Assembly (NCBI RefSeq): GCF_006491595.2
Contig: NZ_VEVQ02000003.1
Span: forward strand, 248,001-312,000
DNA length: 64,000 bases
Direction of reading: 5' to 3'
DNA from: Flavobacterium jejuense
GTDB taxonomy: Bacteria > Bacteroidota > Bacteroidia > Flavobacteriales > Flavobacteriaceae
The notes beneath the pieces were generated by a model. The model worked only from the letters and a program-made list of their open reading frames with translations. It had not been told where the DNA came from and searched no databases. Every line of letters starts with the position of its first letter. Position 1 is the first letter of the stretch. A program made the translations under genes and the position numbers. Shown here piece by piece: positions 7,290 to 15,126 of this stretch.

Positions 7290-8393
7290 ATGAAGAAAAA
7301 ATCAGTATTAATTTCAGGAGCAAGCATTGCAGGACTAACAATGGCTTATTGGATGAAACGGTATGGATATAAAGTTACAGTGGTGGAAATTGGAGTGGCA
7401 CCAAGAATGGGTGGCTCACCAATTGATGTAAGGGGTGATTCTTTAGACACCGCAAAACGTATGGGAATATTTGATGCTATTAAAGCAGCAAGGTTAACAA
7501 TGGGATTAGAATTTTTGAATGGAAAAGGGGAAGTTGAAGGTAAAATAAAGGTTAATGAGCTTGGAGCCATTCGACCGGGAGAAGATACAGAAATTCGCAG
7601 AGATGATTTGGTAAATATCTTATACTCAACTGTCAAAGAGGGTGTAGAATACAAATTCAGCAACCGTATAACATTATTAAATCAAGACGAGGAAAAAGTA
7701 GAAGTTACTTTTAAGGACGGCACGTCAGAAACTTATGATTTTGTCTTTGGTGCAGATGGGATTCATTCAGGAGTTAGAAATTTAGTGTTCGGTAAGGAAG
7801 AACAATATAGCCATTTTTTGAACTTTTACTATACAGGCTTCCCTGTAGATGTTAGTTTAGGTAAGAAAAATTATGGTCAAGTATATACGACTACTAAGGG
7901 TTTTGCAGTGATTTATCATTATAGTGATGTTTTTGCAGATGGATTCATAGCGTTTAAATCATCAGAAAATATTTCGTTTGATTATAAAGATACAGAAGCA
8001 CAGAAGCAAATCGTATTAGACAATTTTAAAGAAACTGGCTGGAAAGTAACAGAGTTGAAAGAGGCATTGGTTAAAGCAAACCATTTTTACTTTGATCAAG
8101 GTTGTCAAATTAAAATGGAAACTTGGACAAATGGAAGAGTGGCTTTAATTGGTGATGCAGGTTATGCACCAGCTTTTCCTACAGGTATGGGAAGTACACT
8201 AGCTATGCAGGGAGCTACAACATTAGCAGATGCGTTGGCTGAAAATGAAGATTACAAAATAGCATTTCAAAAATATAATGAAATGTTTCGACCAACTGTT
8301 GATGCTTTACAGGCAACTGTCTACAATGGGCTTTCATTTTTGCTTCCCGAAACACAAGAGACAATTGATGCCAGAAATAAAGGAATGAAGTAA
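7290..8393 (+). CDS. FAD-dependent monooxygenase (aromatic hydroxylase/TetX-like group)
   Basis: A 367-residue class A flavoprotein monooxygenase. Visible motifs are the N-terminal dinucleotide-binding segment VLISGASIAGLTMAYWMKRY, the RRDDLV segment near residue 105, the DG motif GADGIHSGVR near 155, and the GD motif RVALIGDAGYAPAF near 285. These enzymes hydroxylate aromatic or polyketide-like compounds with NAD(P)H and O2; some inactivate antibiotics. The substrate cannot be assigned, so drug resistance is only a possibility. Divergent from an AraC regulator. Confidence 0.9.
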   Translation: MKKKSVLISGASIAGLTMAYWMKRYGYKVTVVEIGVAPRMGGSPIDVRGDSLDTAKRMGIFDAIKAARLTMGLEFLNGKGEVEGKIKVNELGAIRPGEDTEIRRDDLVNILYSTVKEGVEYKFSNRITLLNQDEEKVEVTFKDGTSETYDFVFGADGIHSGVRNLVFGKEEQYSHFLNFYYTGFPVDVSLGKKNYGQVYTTTKGFAVIYHYSDVFADGFIAFKSSENISFDYKDTEAQKQIVLDNFKETGWKVTELKEALVKANHFYFDQGCQIKMETWTNGRVALIGDAGYAPAFPTGMGSTLAMQGATTLADALAENEDYKIAFQKYNEMFRPTVDALQATVYNGLSFLLPETQETIDARNKGMK

Positions 8394-8574
8394 AACACCG
8401 CTTTTGATTAATTTTATTATGAAAATTGCTATTAAATTCCAACCATCAATCAAGTTTCTACTTGATATTCCAATATGGTTTGAATAACACCTTATTATCA
8501 AGATGTAGCAAAAATAGCAAAAGAAGTTGAATGTGGATTTACCAAGATATTAAGCAAAAAAATAAATTAGAAAA
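8394..8574. other. Short gap with a possible gene trace
   Basis: No full gene is visible. One frame near 8495-8569 reads YQDVAKIAKEVECGFTKILS and then a stop, without a start codon. It may be the tail of a lost gene; I cannot name the family. Confidence 0.25.
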
Positions 8575-8787
8575 ATGGTATATATTTTCAAAACATCTGT
8601 CAAAACAAAAATACAAGTAGAGGTACTCAAAGCCCATATCAACAATAATCTACCTAATGCAAAATGGAATTTTGACCTTGAAGATTGTGACAAAATTTTA
8701 CGAATAGATAGTGATGATAATAATGCAGTTTTGAAAATAATGTTACTAGTTAATAGGTTTGGCTTTGAATGTGAGGAGTTGTTGTAA
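8575..8787 (+). CDS. Small HMA-like protein lacking metal-binding cysteines
   Basis: A 70-residue protein. The order strand-helix-WNFDLEDCDKILRID-helix-FGFECEELL resembles the ferredoxin-like fold of heavy-metal-associated domains in Bacteroidota. However, the CxxC loop is absent (VKTKIQVEV stands there), so copper or zinc carriage is unlikely. The ATG is preceded by a purine-rich tract. It stands alone between the FAD monooxygenase and the decayed ABM copy. Function unknown; the fold assignment is by pattern only. Confidence 0.55.
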   Translation: MVYIFKTSVKTKIQVEVLKAHINNNLPNAKWNFDLEDCDKILRIDSDDNNAVLKIMLLVNRFGFECEELL

Positions 8788-8822
8788 AGTTTTATAGAGT
8801 TTGGGACGTCAATTAACTAACT

Positions 8823-8838
8823 TTTGCCACATGACAAA
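8823..8838. promoter_or_regulatory. Crp/Fnr-operator-like site before the decayed ABM copy
   Basis: TTTGCCACATGACAAA differs from TTTACCAAATGATAAA at only three positions. The following -7 box TAATTTTG (8855-8862) is 5 bp closer than at the intact ABM gene, which would turn the site by half a helical turn. Confidence 0.5.
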
Positions 8839-8903
8839 TGTTTTTTGAATTAATTAATTTTGTATTGCTAATTTAAAATCAAAATAACAAAAACAAAAAC
8901 AAT

Positions 8904-9205
8904 TACTTAACTATACTATGGAAAGTAAAGACAAAAACAGGAATTGAAGCTGAAATGAAATCATTTATTACAGGTCTTATAACAGTATCTCAATATGTTG
9001 TTGTTTGTATTGACTACAAAGCACACGAAGTCGAAGATAAACTTTGTATGTTTATTATATTTGAAAAAGTGGAAATTATGACAGATTTACAAGGGCATCT
9101 CAATTCTGACAGAGTTAAAGAAAAAGATCTAAAATTATTAAAAATGATGGAAGGTTCCATTGATGAAGGCATTTGTTTTTACATCCTTTTCGTCCTCTAC
9201 AATAA
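8904..9205 (+). pseudogene. Decayed second copy of the ABM monooxygenase gene
   Basis: Translation gives YLTILWKVKTKTGIEAEMKS, then CIDYKAHEVEDKLCMFIIFE and HLNSDRVKEKDLKLLKMMEG, clearly homologous to 1201-1524. There is no start codon at the equivalent position (it opens with TAC). One T is missing near 9180, so the end reads FYILF instead of FLHPF. The downstream hairpin and the IS256 trace also match the first copy, so a whole segment was duplicated and then decayed. Confidence 0.85.
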
Positions 9206-9283
9206 ACTCACTTCATAGTTAGACTAAGCCCTGAAATTAATTTTAGGCTTTTGGTCAAGGAAAACTTATAAATAAAGACAGAT

Positions 9284-9340
9284 ATGAAATGTTTGGTGGA
9301 GTACAAATATTCTTTTACGACTGAAAATCAATTCAAGAAG
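9284..9340 (+). mobile_element. Second IS256-family remnant (trace)
   Basis: ATGAAATGTTTGGTGGAGTA and the following bases match 1601-1640 closely, then similarity fades. Together with the preceding ABM copy this shows that ABM plus IS remnant was duplicated as a unit, or that two related insertions decayed independently. Confidence 0.65.
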
Positions 9341-9513
9341 AGTTTAGTAATTTTGGATTGCTTGAAATATCAGAAATAAAAGAAAATTATTTTTTTACAT
9401 TATTAAGTGTAAAAAAAAGAAAGTAACTATTCTAGTTACAACAATCATAGATTTGGTTACATTACCTAAATGTGTTCTACGGAATTTTGTATTATTAATT
9501 TAAATACAAAAAA
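9341..9513. other. Gap before the SDR gene, with inverted repeats
   Basis: No gene is seen. It contains GTAAC-TATTCTA-GTTAC (9423-9439), an imperfect GGTTACATTACC (9455-9466), and a near-consensus -7 box GAATTTTG (9482-9489) 24 bp before the SDR start. The repeats may bind the regulator of the SDR-AraC unit. Confidence 0.4.
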
Positions 9514-10353
9514 ATGGACACAAAAAAAGTATGGTTTGTAACTGGAGCATCAAAAGGATTAGGATTAAGTATTGTTAAAAAATTATTAGCTAGTGAATAT
9601 AAAGTTGTTGCAACATCAAGAGATGTAAATTCATTAATTAATGTTATTGGAAATGCATCATCAAATTTTTTACCACTACAAGTTGATTTGTTGAAAGAAG
9701 AAAGTGTTTCATTTGCTATTAACGAAGCAATAAAAGTTTTTGGAAAAATTGATGTAGTGGTAAACAATGCAGGATATGGACAAGCAGGAACATTAGAAGA
9801 ATTAAGCGATGAAGAATCTCGAAAAAACTTTGATGTTAATGTTTTTGGTTTGTTAAATGTTATTCGCAAAGTAATGCCACAATTACGAGCACAAAAATCA
9901 GGACATATTATTAATATTTCTTCAGTAGGAGGATTTATTGGTAATTTTCCAAGCTTTGGAGTGTATTGTGCTACAAAATATGCTGTTGTAGGTCTTACAG
10001 AAGCATTATCTGCCGAAGTAAATGGTTTTGGTATTAAAGCAACTGTAGTATATCCGGGTTATTTTAGAACTAACTTTTTAGATGAAGGTTCTTTTGTTTT
10101 ACCTAAAACCCCTATTACAGAATATGAAAATGCAAGAGCAATAGAAAAATTTCATATTGATGAAATAAGAGGAAATCAAGCTGGTGATCCAAATAAAGCG
10201 GCTACTGTTTTACTTGAAATTGCAGAGCAAGAAAAACCACCGTTTCATTTGTTCTTAGGTAGTGATTCTTATCAATATGCTAAACAAAAAATAGAAATTA
10301 TAGAAAACGAATTAGAAATTAATAAAACATTAGCAACTTCTACTGATTTTTAA
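9514..10353 (+). CDS. Classical short-chain dehydrogenase/reductase (SDR 1)
   Basis: A 279-residue SDR with the cofactor loop TGASKGLG (residues 10-17), NNAG (84-87), an active-site serine in ISS (about 136), and YxxxK as YCATK (Tyr151, Lys155). TSR after the second strand suggests NADP(H) preference. The C-terminal extension with the IRGNQAGDPNKAA pattern is typical of the SDR group often paired with AraC regulators. An intrinsic terminator and then AraC copy 2 follow. The substrate is unknown. Confidence 0.93.
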   Translation: MDTKKVWFVTGASKGLGLSIVKKLLASEYKVVATSRDVNSLINVIGNASSNFLPLQVDLLKEESVSFAINEAIKVFGKIDVVVNNAGYGQAGTLEELSDEESRKNFDVNVFGLLNVIRKVMPQLRAQKSGHIINISSVGGFIGNFPSFGVYCATKYAVVGLTEALSAEVNGFGIKATVVYPGYFRTNFLDEGSFVLPKTPITEYENARAIEKFHIDEIRGNQAGDPNKAATVLLEIAEQEKPPFHLFLGSDSYQYAKQKIEIIENELEINKTLATSTDF

Positions 10354-10356
10354 AAC

Positions 10357-10395
10357 AATAAAGTCGGACTCAAAATTTGGGTTCGACTTTATTTT
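10357..10395 (+). terminator. Intrinsic terminator between SDR 1 and AraC copy 2
   Basis: AATAAAGTCG (10357-10366) pairs perfectly with CGACTTTATT (10384-10393), extended inward by GACTC/GGGTT, and is followed by TT. It would weaken but may not abolish readthrough into the AraC gene 18 bp later. Confidence 0.7.
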
Positions 10396-10413
10396 GTATA
10401 TTTATAAAACACT

Positions 10414-11328
10414 ATGGAACAAAATAAAATTCATAAAATAAATACGATTAGCGAATTTCATAAAATTACAAATTTGCTAAAACCACAACATCCTTTGATT
10501 AGTTTGGTAGATTATTCTTTGGTTGAATATTTAGTTGATGAAAAAACTATAAATTGGGTTCAAGGTTTTTATACTATTGGCTTAAAACGAAATTTACAAG
10601 GTAAAGTAAGATATGGGCAACAAACCTACGATTTTAATGAAGGTTTGCTTTCTTTTATAGCTTCAGGACAACGAATTCAATTTGAAATAGTAAAACAAGA
10701 TCCAAAACCTACTGGTTGGTTGTTATGTATTCATCCTGATTTTTTGTGGAATACAGTGCTTGCAAAAAATATAAAACTGTATGATTTTTTTGGATATGCA
10801 GTTAACGAAGCTTTGTTTTTATCTGAAAAGGAAGAAGAAATAATAATCAATGTAATGAAAAACATTGAGCAAGAATACCATTCCAATATTGATAAATTTA
10901 GTCAAAATATTATTATTGCACAAATAGAAGTGTTACTTAATTATGCCGAACGATTTTATCAACGTCAGTTTATTACAAGAAAAATTAATAATCATCAAAT
11001 TTTAGGACAATTAGAGGATATACTTAACAACTATATTAATACCAAAGCTGCCAATAAAAGTTTACCAACAGTACAGTTCATTGCTGATGAATTAAATATT
11101 TCGGCTAACTATTTAAGCAGTCTTTTAAAAACATTAACTGGGCAAAGTACACAACAAATTATTCATGAAAAACTGATTGAAAAAGCCAAAGAAAAACTAT
11201 CTAGTACAAAACTTACTATAAGTGAAATTGCTTATGAATTAGGGTTTGAACACTCACAATCATTTAGTAGGTTATTTAAGAAAAAAGAAAATATGAGTCC
11301 TGTGGAATTTAGAAATACTTTTAATTAA
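10414..11328 (+). CDS. AraC-family transcriptional regulator (copy 2)
   Basis: A 304-residue paralogue of 4102-5034, with the same sensor-half landmarks (ISEFHKITNLLKPQHPLISL, HPDFLWNTVLAKNIKLYDFF) and the same C-terminal helix-turn-helix (LNISANYLSSLLKTLTGQST, ISEIAYELGFEHSQSFSRLF, MSPVEFRNTFN). It follows SDR 1 and probably controls it. Because a terminator separates them, AraC may also be made from a separate weak promoter. No separate promoter is evident. Confidence 0.93.
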   Translation: MEQNKIHKINTISEFHKITNLLKPQHPLISLVDYSLVEYLVDEKTINWVQGFYTIGLKRNLQGKVRYGQQTYDFNEGLLSFIASGQRIQFEIVKQDPKPTGWLLCIHPDFLWNTVLAKNIKLYDFFGYAVNEALFLSEKEEEIIINVMKNIEQEYHSNIDKFSQNIIIAQIEVLLNYAERFYQRQFITRKINNHQILGQLEDILNNYINTKAANKSLPTVQFIADELNISANYLSSLLKTLTGQSTQQIIHEKLIEKAKEKLSSTKLTISEIAYELGFEHSQSFSRLFKKKENMSPVEFRNTFN

Positions 11329-11403
11329 ACTACTGTTTCTCTATATTTTTATATAATTTTTTTGCTTAAAAAATAAATTGATACTCATTTAAAAAAGAAA
11401 TAA

Positions 11404-11419
11404 TTTACCAAATGATAAA
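11404..11419. promoter_or_regulatory. Crp/Fnr operator candidate upstream of crp copy 2
   Basis: TTTACCAAATGATAAA, one mismatch from the near-perfect palindrome at 12027-12042. Its centre (11411.5) is 35.5 bp from the end of the -7 box TAACTTTG, corresponding to about -41.5 from the likely start of transcription, the classical class II activator position. Suggests positive autoregulation. Confidence 0.65.
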
Positions 11420-11439
11420 TTCAGAAATATTTGTTTCAC

Positions 11440-11447
11440 TAACTTTG
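11440..11447 (+). promoter_or_regulatory. -7 promoter element of crp copy 2
   Basis: TAACTTTG, a full TAnnTTTG match ending only 4 bp before the ATG at 11452. The transcript would therefore start at or near the start codon (leaderless or almost so). No -33 TTG is seen. Confidence 0.6.
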
Positions 11448-11451
11448 TTTT

Positions 11452-12018
11452 ATGGAAGAATTGATGCGATATATTTTACAATTTGGTAATTTGAATAAGC
11501 TACAAATTGAATTGATAGAGAAAAATATAACTTTTTTAGAAATTCAAAAAGACAACTATTTTTCAGAAGCAGGAAAAATACCAAAACAAGTTGGTTTTGT
11601 TATTGAAGGAGTAATTCGTGGTTGTTATTATAATAATAAAAGCGAAGAAATCACAAGATGTTTTATTAGCGAAAATAGTTTAGTAGTAGATTATGTTAAT
11701 TTTGAATCTAATACTGTTACTACAGAATATTTACAAGCTATTACCAATTGTAAATTAATCGTTTTCTCAAAACACAATTGGGAAGAGCTTTCTCAAACAA
11801 TTGTTGGTTGGAACACTATAAAAAATAAAATGGTGCAAAAATGTATGTATCAAAAATCTAGAAAAAACCCTGTTATTTCACAAGATGCTACTACTAGATA
11901 TTTAGAATTTTTAGAAAATTATCCATCACTTGCAAATCGAATTCCGTTGGCTCATATCGCTTCTTATATAGGTGTTACACAACAATCGTTAAGTAGAATT
12001 AGAAAAAACATTTCATAA
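11452..12018 (+). CDS. Crp/Fnr-family transcriptional regulator (copy 2)
   Basis: A 188-residue paralogue of 553-1122. It shares the cNMP-binding-like barrel (DNYFSEAGKIPKQVGFVIEG) and the C-terminal helix-turn-helix (IPLAHIASYIGVTQQSLSRI). The two copies differ most at the end of the sensor region and around residues 130-145. It is flanked on both sides by the same 16-bp operator type, one before itself and one before the downstream SDR 2. That is good evidence for autoregulation plus control of the SDR. No Fnr-type cysteines, so the signal is unknown. Confidence 0.92.
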   Translation: MEELMRYILQFGNLNKLQIELIEKNITFLEIQKDNYFSEAGKIPKQVGFVIEGVIRGCYYNNKSEEITRCFISENSLVVDYVNFESNTVTTEYLQAITNCKLIVFSKHNWEELSQTIVGWNTIKNKMVQKCMYQKSRKNPVISQDATTRYLEFLENYPSLANRIPLAHIASYIGVTQQSLSRIRKNIS

Positions 12019-12026
12019 AAGCGTTT

Positions 12027-12042
12027 TTTACCAAATGGTAAA
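12027..12042. promoter_or_regulatory. Crp/Fnr operator candidate upstream of SDR 2
   Basis: TTTACC-AAAT-GGTAAA, perfect 6-bp arms. Its centre is 36.5 bp from the end of the -7 box at 12064-12071, the same geometry as at crp copy 2 and at the ABM gene. Confidence 0.68.
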
Positions 12043-12063
12043 CCATGTAATTTTATATCAAAC

Positions 12064-12071
12064 TAATTTTG
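12064..12071 (+). promoter_or_regulatory. -7 promoter element of SDR 2
   Basis: TAATTTTG, a full consensus match. It overlaps an in-frame TTG at 12069, so that TTG cannot be the start; the ATG at 12096 is used. Confidence 0.62.
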
Positions 12072-12095
12072 CTCAATAAAATAAAATTTAGCAAA

Positions 12096-12824
12096 ATGAA
12101 AATAGCATTAATTACTGGAGCAAATAAAGGAATTGGTTTGGAAACCGCAAAGCAACTTTCTAAAAAAGGAATATTTGTATATATAGGAAGTAGAGATATT
12201 AAAAAAGGTAAATTAATTGTAGATAAATTAATAAGCGAAGGTTTTAAAAACATTAAAGCAATTGAACTTGATGTTACAAAGATTGAAACCATTATATCTG
12301 CAAAAAAAATTATAGAAAGAGAAACTAGTCAATTGGATATTTTGATAAACAATGCTGGCATTTCTGGTGGTTTTGATCAGTCAGCTTTAACGTCTAGTAC
12401 AGAGCAATTTAGAGAAGTGTTTGAAACCAATCTTTATGGAGTTGTAAGTGTTTGCCAAACTTTTGTTGAATTATTAAAAAAATCAGATAAACCTCGAATT
12501 GTAAATGTAAGTACCGCAATGGCTTCGCTTACTTTGTTTTCAGATTTTAATAATCATACTACAAGATTTGTTGCTTATCAAGCATCAAAAACAGCTTTAA
12601 ATATGTACACTATTAATTTAGCTTATGAATTACGGGAAACAAATATTAAAATAAATGCAGTTTGTCCGGGTTACACACAAACTGATTTTACAGGTCATCA
12701 AGGAACTAGTTCGGTAGAACAAGCCGCAAAACGAATTTCAAAATATACTTTAATTGAACAAGATGGCGTTACAGGAAGATTCTTTAGTGAAGAATATTTT
12801 GGCAAAGAGAATTGTCCTTGGTAA
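12096..12824 (+). CDS. Classical short-chain dehydrogenase/reductase (SDR 2)
   Basis: A 242-residue SDR from ATG 12096: TGANKGIG (residues 7-14), GSRD after the second strand (NADPH type), NNAG (85-88), a catalytic serine in NVST (about 139) and YQASK (Tyr161, Lys165). The sequence resembles carbonyl reductase-like SDRs (LITGANKGIGLETAKQL). Preceded by a Crp-type operator and a -7 box, and downstream of crp copy 2. Followed 39 bp later by an AraC remnant, so the ancestral unit was probably SDR plus AraC. The substrate is unknown. Confidence 0.92.
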   Translation: MKIALITGANKGIGLETAKQLSKKGIFVYIGSRDIKKGKLIVDKLISEGFKNIKAIELDVTKIETIISAKKIIERETSQLDILINNAGISGGFDQSALTSSTEQFREVFETNLYGVVSVCQTFVELLKKSDKPRIVNVSTAMASLTLFSDFNNHTTRFVAYQASKTALNMYTINLAYELRETNIKINAVCPGYTQTDFTGHQGTSSVEQAAKRISKYTLIEQDGVTGRFFSEEYFGKENCPW

Positions 12825-12863
12825 AAGCAGTAATATTATAAATTTGAAGGATGTAAAAAGTAG

Positions 12864-13122
12864 CAAAACTTCTCAAAATTTGAATCTTTAACCGAATTCC
12901 ATAAGATGCTGGGCTTATCTAAGCCTTTGCATCCGTTGATAAGTTTTATAAATATTAAGACTTTGAAATTTTATCCGAAGCATTGGGTAATTCATTTATT
13001 CTTAAATTTATGTGATGGCTAAACTCACATGTCCAATTAGAACACTCACTGTCATTTAGTAGGTTGTTTAAGAAAAATAAAAAAACATGAGTCCTATGGA
13101 ATTTAGGGCTTCTTTCAATTAA
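12864..13122 (+). pseudogene. AraC-family regulator remnant (third paralogue)
   Basis: The 5' part reads SKFESLTEFHKMLGLSKPLH and PLISFINIKTLKFY, matching the sensor start of the AraC copies at 4102 and 10414. It reaches a stop at about 13020. The 3' part reads LEHSLSFSRLFKKNKK and, one frame over, MSPMEFRASFN, ending at TAA 13120-13122. About 650 bp of the middle is missing and no start codon is visible. This is a deleted copy, not a small gene. Confidence 0.85.
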
Positions 13123-13247
13123 AATAAACAATTAAATTGCAAAATTCAGGAAATAAGTTTTAAAATAAAAAGTAATTCAAAGTTTTGTAAATTAGAAAAT
13201 TCTCCTTTTTACATCATTAAATATAAGAAAATCATATCAAAATTAAA

Positions 13248-13970
13248 CTACCTACTCAATATTCTTTTACTCACGAATTCATTAAAAAAGAAATCTCTAT
13301 ACACATTGCCGATAGGTATTTCATTTTTGCCAATATAAACAGTATTGTTGTCAACAGACTCAATGAATTTTGAATTAATAATGTATGATTTACTAACTCT
13401 AACAAATAAACTTTTTGGCAAGTGCTCATGTATGCTTTTAATATTCATTGCAGTAATTATTTTTTGACTTTCTATATGAATTACTACATAATCTTTTAAT
13501 CCTTCAATGAATTGAATTTCAATGAAATAGACTTTGAACATTTTTCTATCAGCTTTTACAAAAAAATAATCTTCAGTAAAATTTTCTATTTTATTTGTTG
13601 AAAAATCAACATCAATAAGTTTTGAATATGTATTTGCTTTATCAACTGCTTTTCGAAAGCGTTCTAATTTTACTGGTTTTATTAAATAATCTATGGCATC
13701 AACTTCATAACTGTCTGTTGCAAATTCAGAAAAAGCTGTAGTAAAAATTACAAAAGTTTCTTTTGGAATTGTTTTAGCAAATTCAATACCATTTATGCCT
13801 GGCATTTGTATATCTAGAAATATTAAATCAATTTTATTTTCATACATAAATTCGGATGCCGAAGCTGCACTATTAAATGAATTAATGAGTGTTAAATTTT
13901 GCGTTTTTTCAATCAACATTTCTATAGCTTCTCTAGCTAGAGGTTCATCATCTACTATAATACAATTCAT
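13248..13970 (-). CDS. LytTR-family response regulator
   Basis: A 240-residue protein from ATG at 13970: a receiver domain (CIIVDDEPLAREA, phospho-acceptor Asp53 in LIFLDIQMPG, Lys in IDYLIKPVKLERF) and a C-terminal LytTR DNA-binding domain (DYFFVKADRKMFKV, IQFIEGLKDYVVIH, LFVRVSKSYIIN). An upstream in-frame ATG at 13994 lies inside the kinase gene and is less likely. Start and kinase stop overlap as ATGA, so translation is coupled. The likely targets are the phased repeats at 15035-15157. Confidence 0.93.
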   Translation of the reverse strand: MNCIIVDDEPLAREAIEMLIEKTQNLTLINSFNSAASASEFMYENKIDLIFLDIQMPGINGIEFAKTIPKETFVIFTTAFSEFATDSYEVDAIDYLIKPVKLERFRKAVDKANTYSKLIDVDFSTNKIENFTEDYFFVKADRKMFKVYFIEIQFIEGLKDYVVIHIESQKIITAMNIKSIHEHLPKSLFVRVSKSYIINSKFIESVDNNTVYIGKNEIPIGNVYRDFFFNEFVSKRILSR

Positions 13971-14959
13971 AATTTTATATTTAAGGTTATACAAAATGTC
14001 TCTTTATTTTCTTCTATTTTTAGATTATGGGAAGTTGGAAATAGAAGTTCCAATCTTCTTTTAATATTTACTAAACCTAATCCTCCTGTTTTATAAATAG
14101 CCTTCATTAAAGGTTTAGAATTAATACATTTGAAAAAAAGTTTACCATTTCTAATATCAAAAAATAAATGAACAAAAGATGTTTTTGATGTGTCATTATT
14201 ATGCTTTACAGCATTTTCTACAAATGAAATAAATAATAATGGTGGTATTTGCACTCCATTTAAATCTCCTTCTTTTGAAATTAAAAAATCGAAATTATCA
14301 CGTCTAACTTTTTCTAAATTTAAAAAATCTTCCAAAAAATGAATATCTGAAGTCAATAAAACCTTATCTCGGGCACTATCATACAATTGATAACGTAATA
14401 AATCACTTAATTTCATTAAAACTTGCGATGCCTTTTCTGGATCTCTTTTTGTAAGTACATTAGCATTATTGAGCATGTTGAATAAAAAATGAGGATTGAT
14501 TTGATTTTTTAACTGTTCCAATTCTGCAGATGTTTTAGATTTCTCAAGTTCAAAAATTAATTGTCTATCTAATATCCATTTTTGAAATAATTTAACTGAA
14601 GTAGATGCAGACACAAGAACAACAATCAAAGCGGCAAAAAGAGGAATATTTAATCCATCACTATCAATTCCTTCTCCAAATAAATTACAGCCAATTCTGT
14701 ATGTAAGTGCTGATAAAGAAATTATTCCCAAAATAGACATACAATACAAAACATATTTATTTCTAAATAATAATTTAGGAACTAATAAATACATATTAAC
14801 ATAAAAAAGCAGTAGAAAAAATAGCAGAATCAATGTTGGTTCTGTCACTTCGGGTGTACTATTATATAAAACAACACTCATAAAGAGTATTAGTAAAAGA
14901 TGCCTAAACAATCTATACTTTGGGGATATAAAGAATTGAAATATAAAATTTTCGTTCAT
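13967..14959 (-). CDS. LytS-like sensor histidine kinase
   Basis: A 330-residue membrane kinase: four predicted membrane helices in residues 18-125, a short coiled segment, then the HisKA-like box NQINPHFLFNMLNN with His157. A C-terminal ATPase part has the N box FVENAVKHNN and the glycine box GGLGLVNIKRRLELLF. No periplasmic sensor domain, so it probably reads membrane or ligand signals through its helices. Overlaps the LytTR gene by 4 bp and is divergent from the TonB receptor-DUF4249 operon, the standard layout for control of an uptake operon. Confidence 0.93.
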   Translation of the reverse strand: MNENFIFQFFISPKYRLFRHLLLILFMSVVLYNSTPEVTEPTLILLFFLLLFYVNMYLLVPKLLFRNKYVLYCMSILGIISLSALTYRIGCNLFGEGIDSDGLNIPLFAALIVVLVSASTSVKLFQKWILDRQLIFELEKSKTSAELEQLKNQINPHFLFNMLNNANVLTKRDPEKASQVLMKLSDLLRYQLYDSARDKVLLTSDIHFLEDFLNLEKVRRDNFDFLISKEGDLNGVQIPPLLFISFVENAVKHNNDTSKTSFVHLFFDIRNGKLFFKCINSKPLMKAIYKTGGLGLVNIKRRLELLFPTSHNLKIEENKETFCITLNIKL

Positions 14960-15034
14960 AAAAAGTAGTATTATATCATGTTGTGAATTTTAAACAATAC
15001 AAATTTAAGATATATACTAAAAACAAATTTGAAT

Positions 15035-15065
15035 TTATACAAAAGCACTGTCTTATTATACAAAA
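15035..15065. promoter_or_regulatory. LytTR-type direct-repeat pair, left
   Basis: TTATACAAAA at 15035-15044 and again at 15056-15065. Start-to-start distance is 21 bp (two helical turns), the spacing used by LytTR regulators. Lies between the divergent kinase gene and the TonB receptor gene. Confidence 0.65.
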
Positions 15066-15126
15066 CGATATTTATTGTCAAATTTATATAAATAGTTCAT
15101 TTTAATGCAATTATACTATGATTGAA

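Noticed and set aside
7290..8393. Tetracycline-inactivating enzyme (TetX)
   Set aside because: Motifs are shared by all class A flavin monooxygenases; nothing specific to tetracycline binding can be read by eye.
12069..12095. TTG start for SDR 2
   Set aside because: It lies within the -7 box at 12064-12071, so it would not be in the transcript.
13971..13994. Upstream ATG for the LytTR regulator
   Set aside because: ATG 13970 overlaps the kinase stop as ATGA and begins exactly at the receiver domain.
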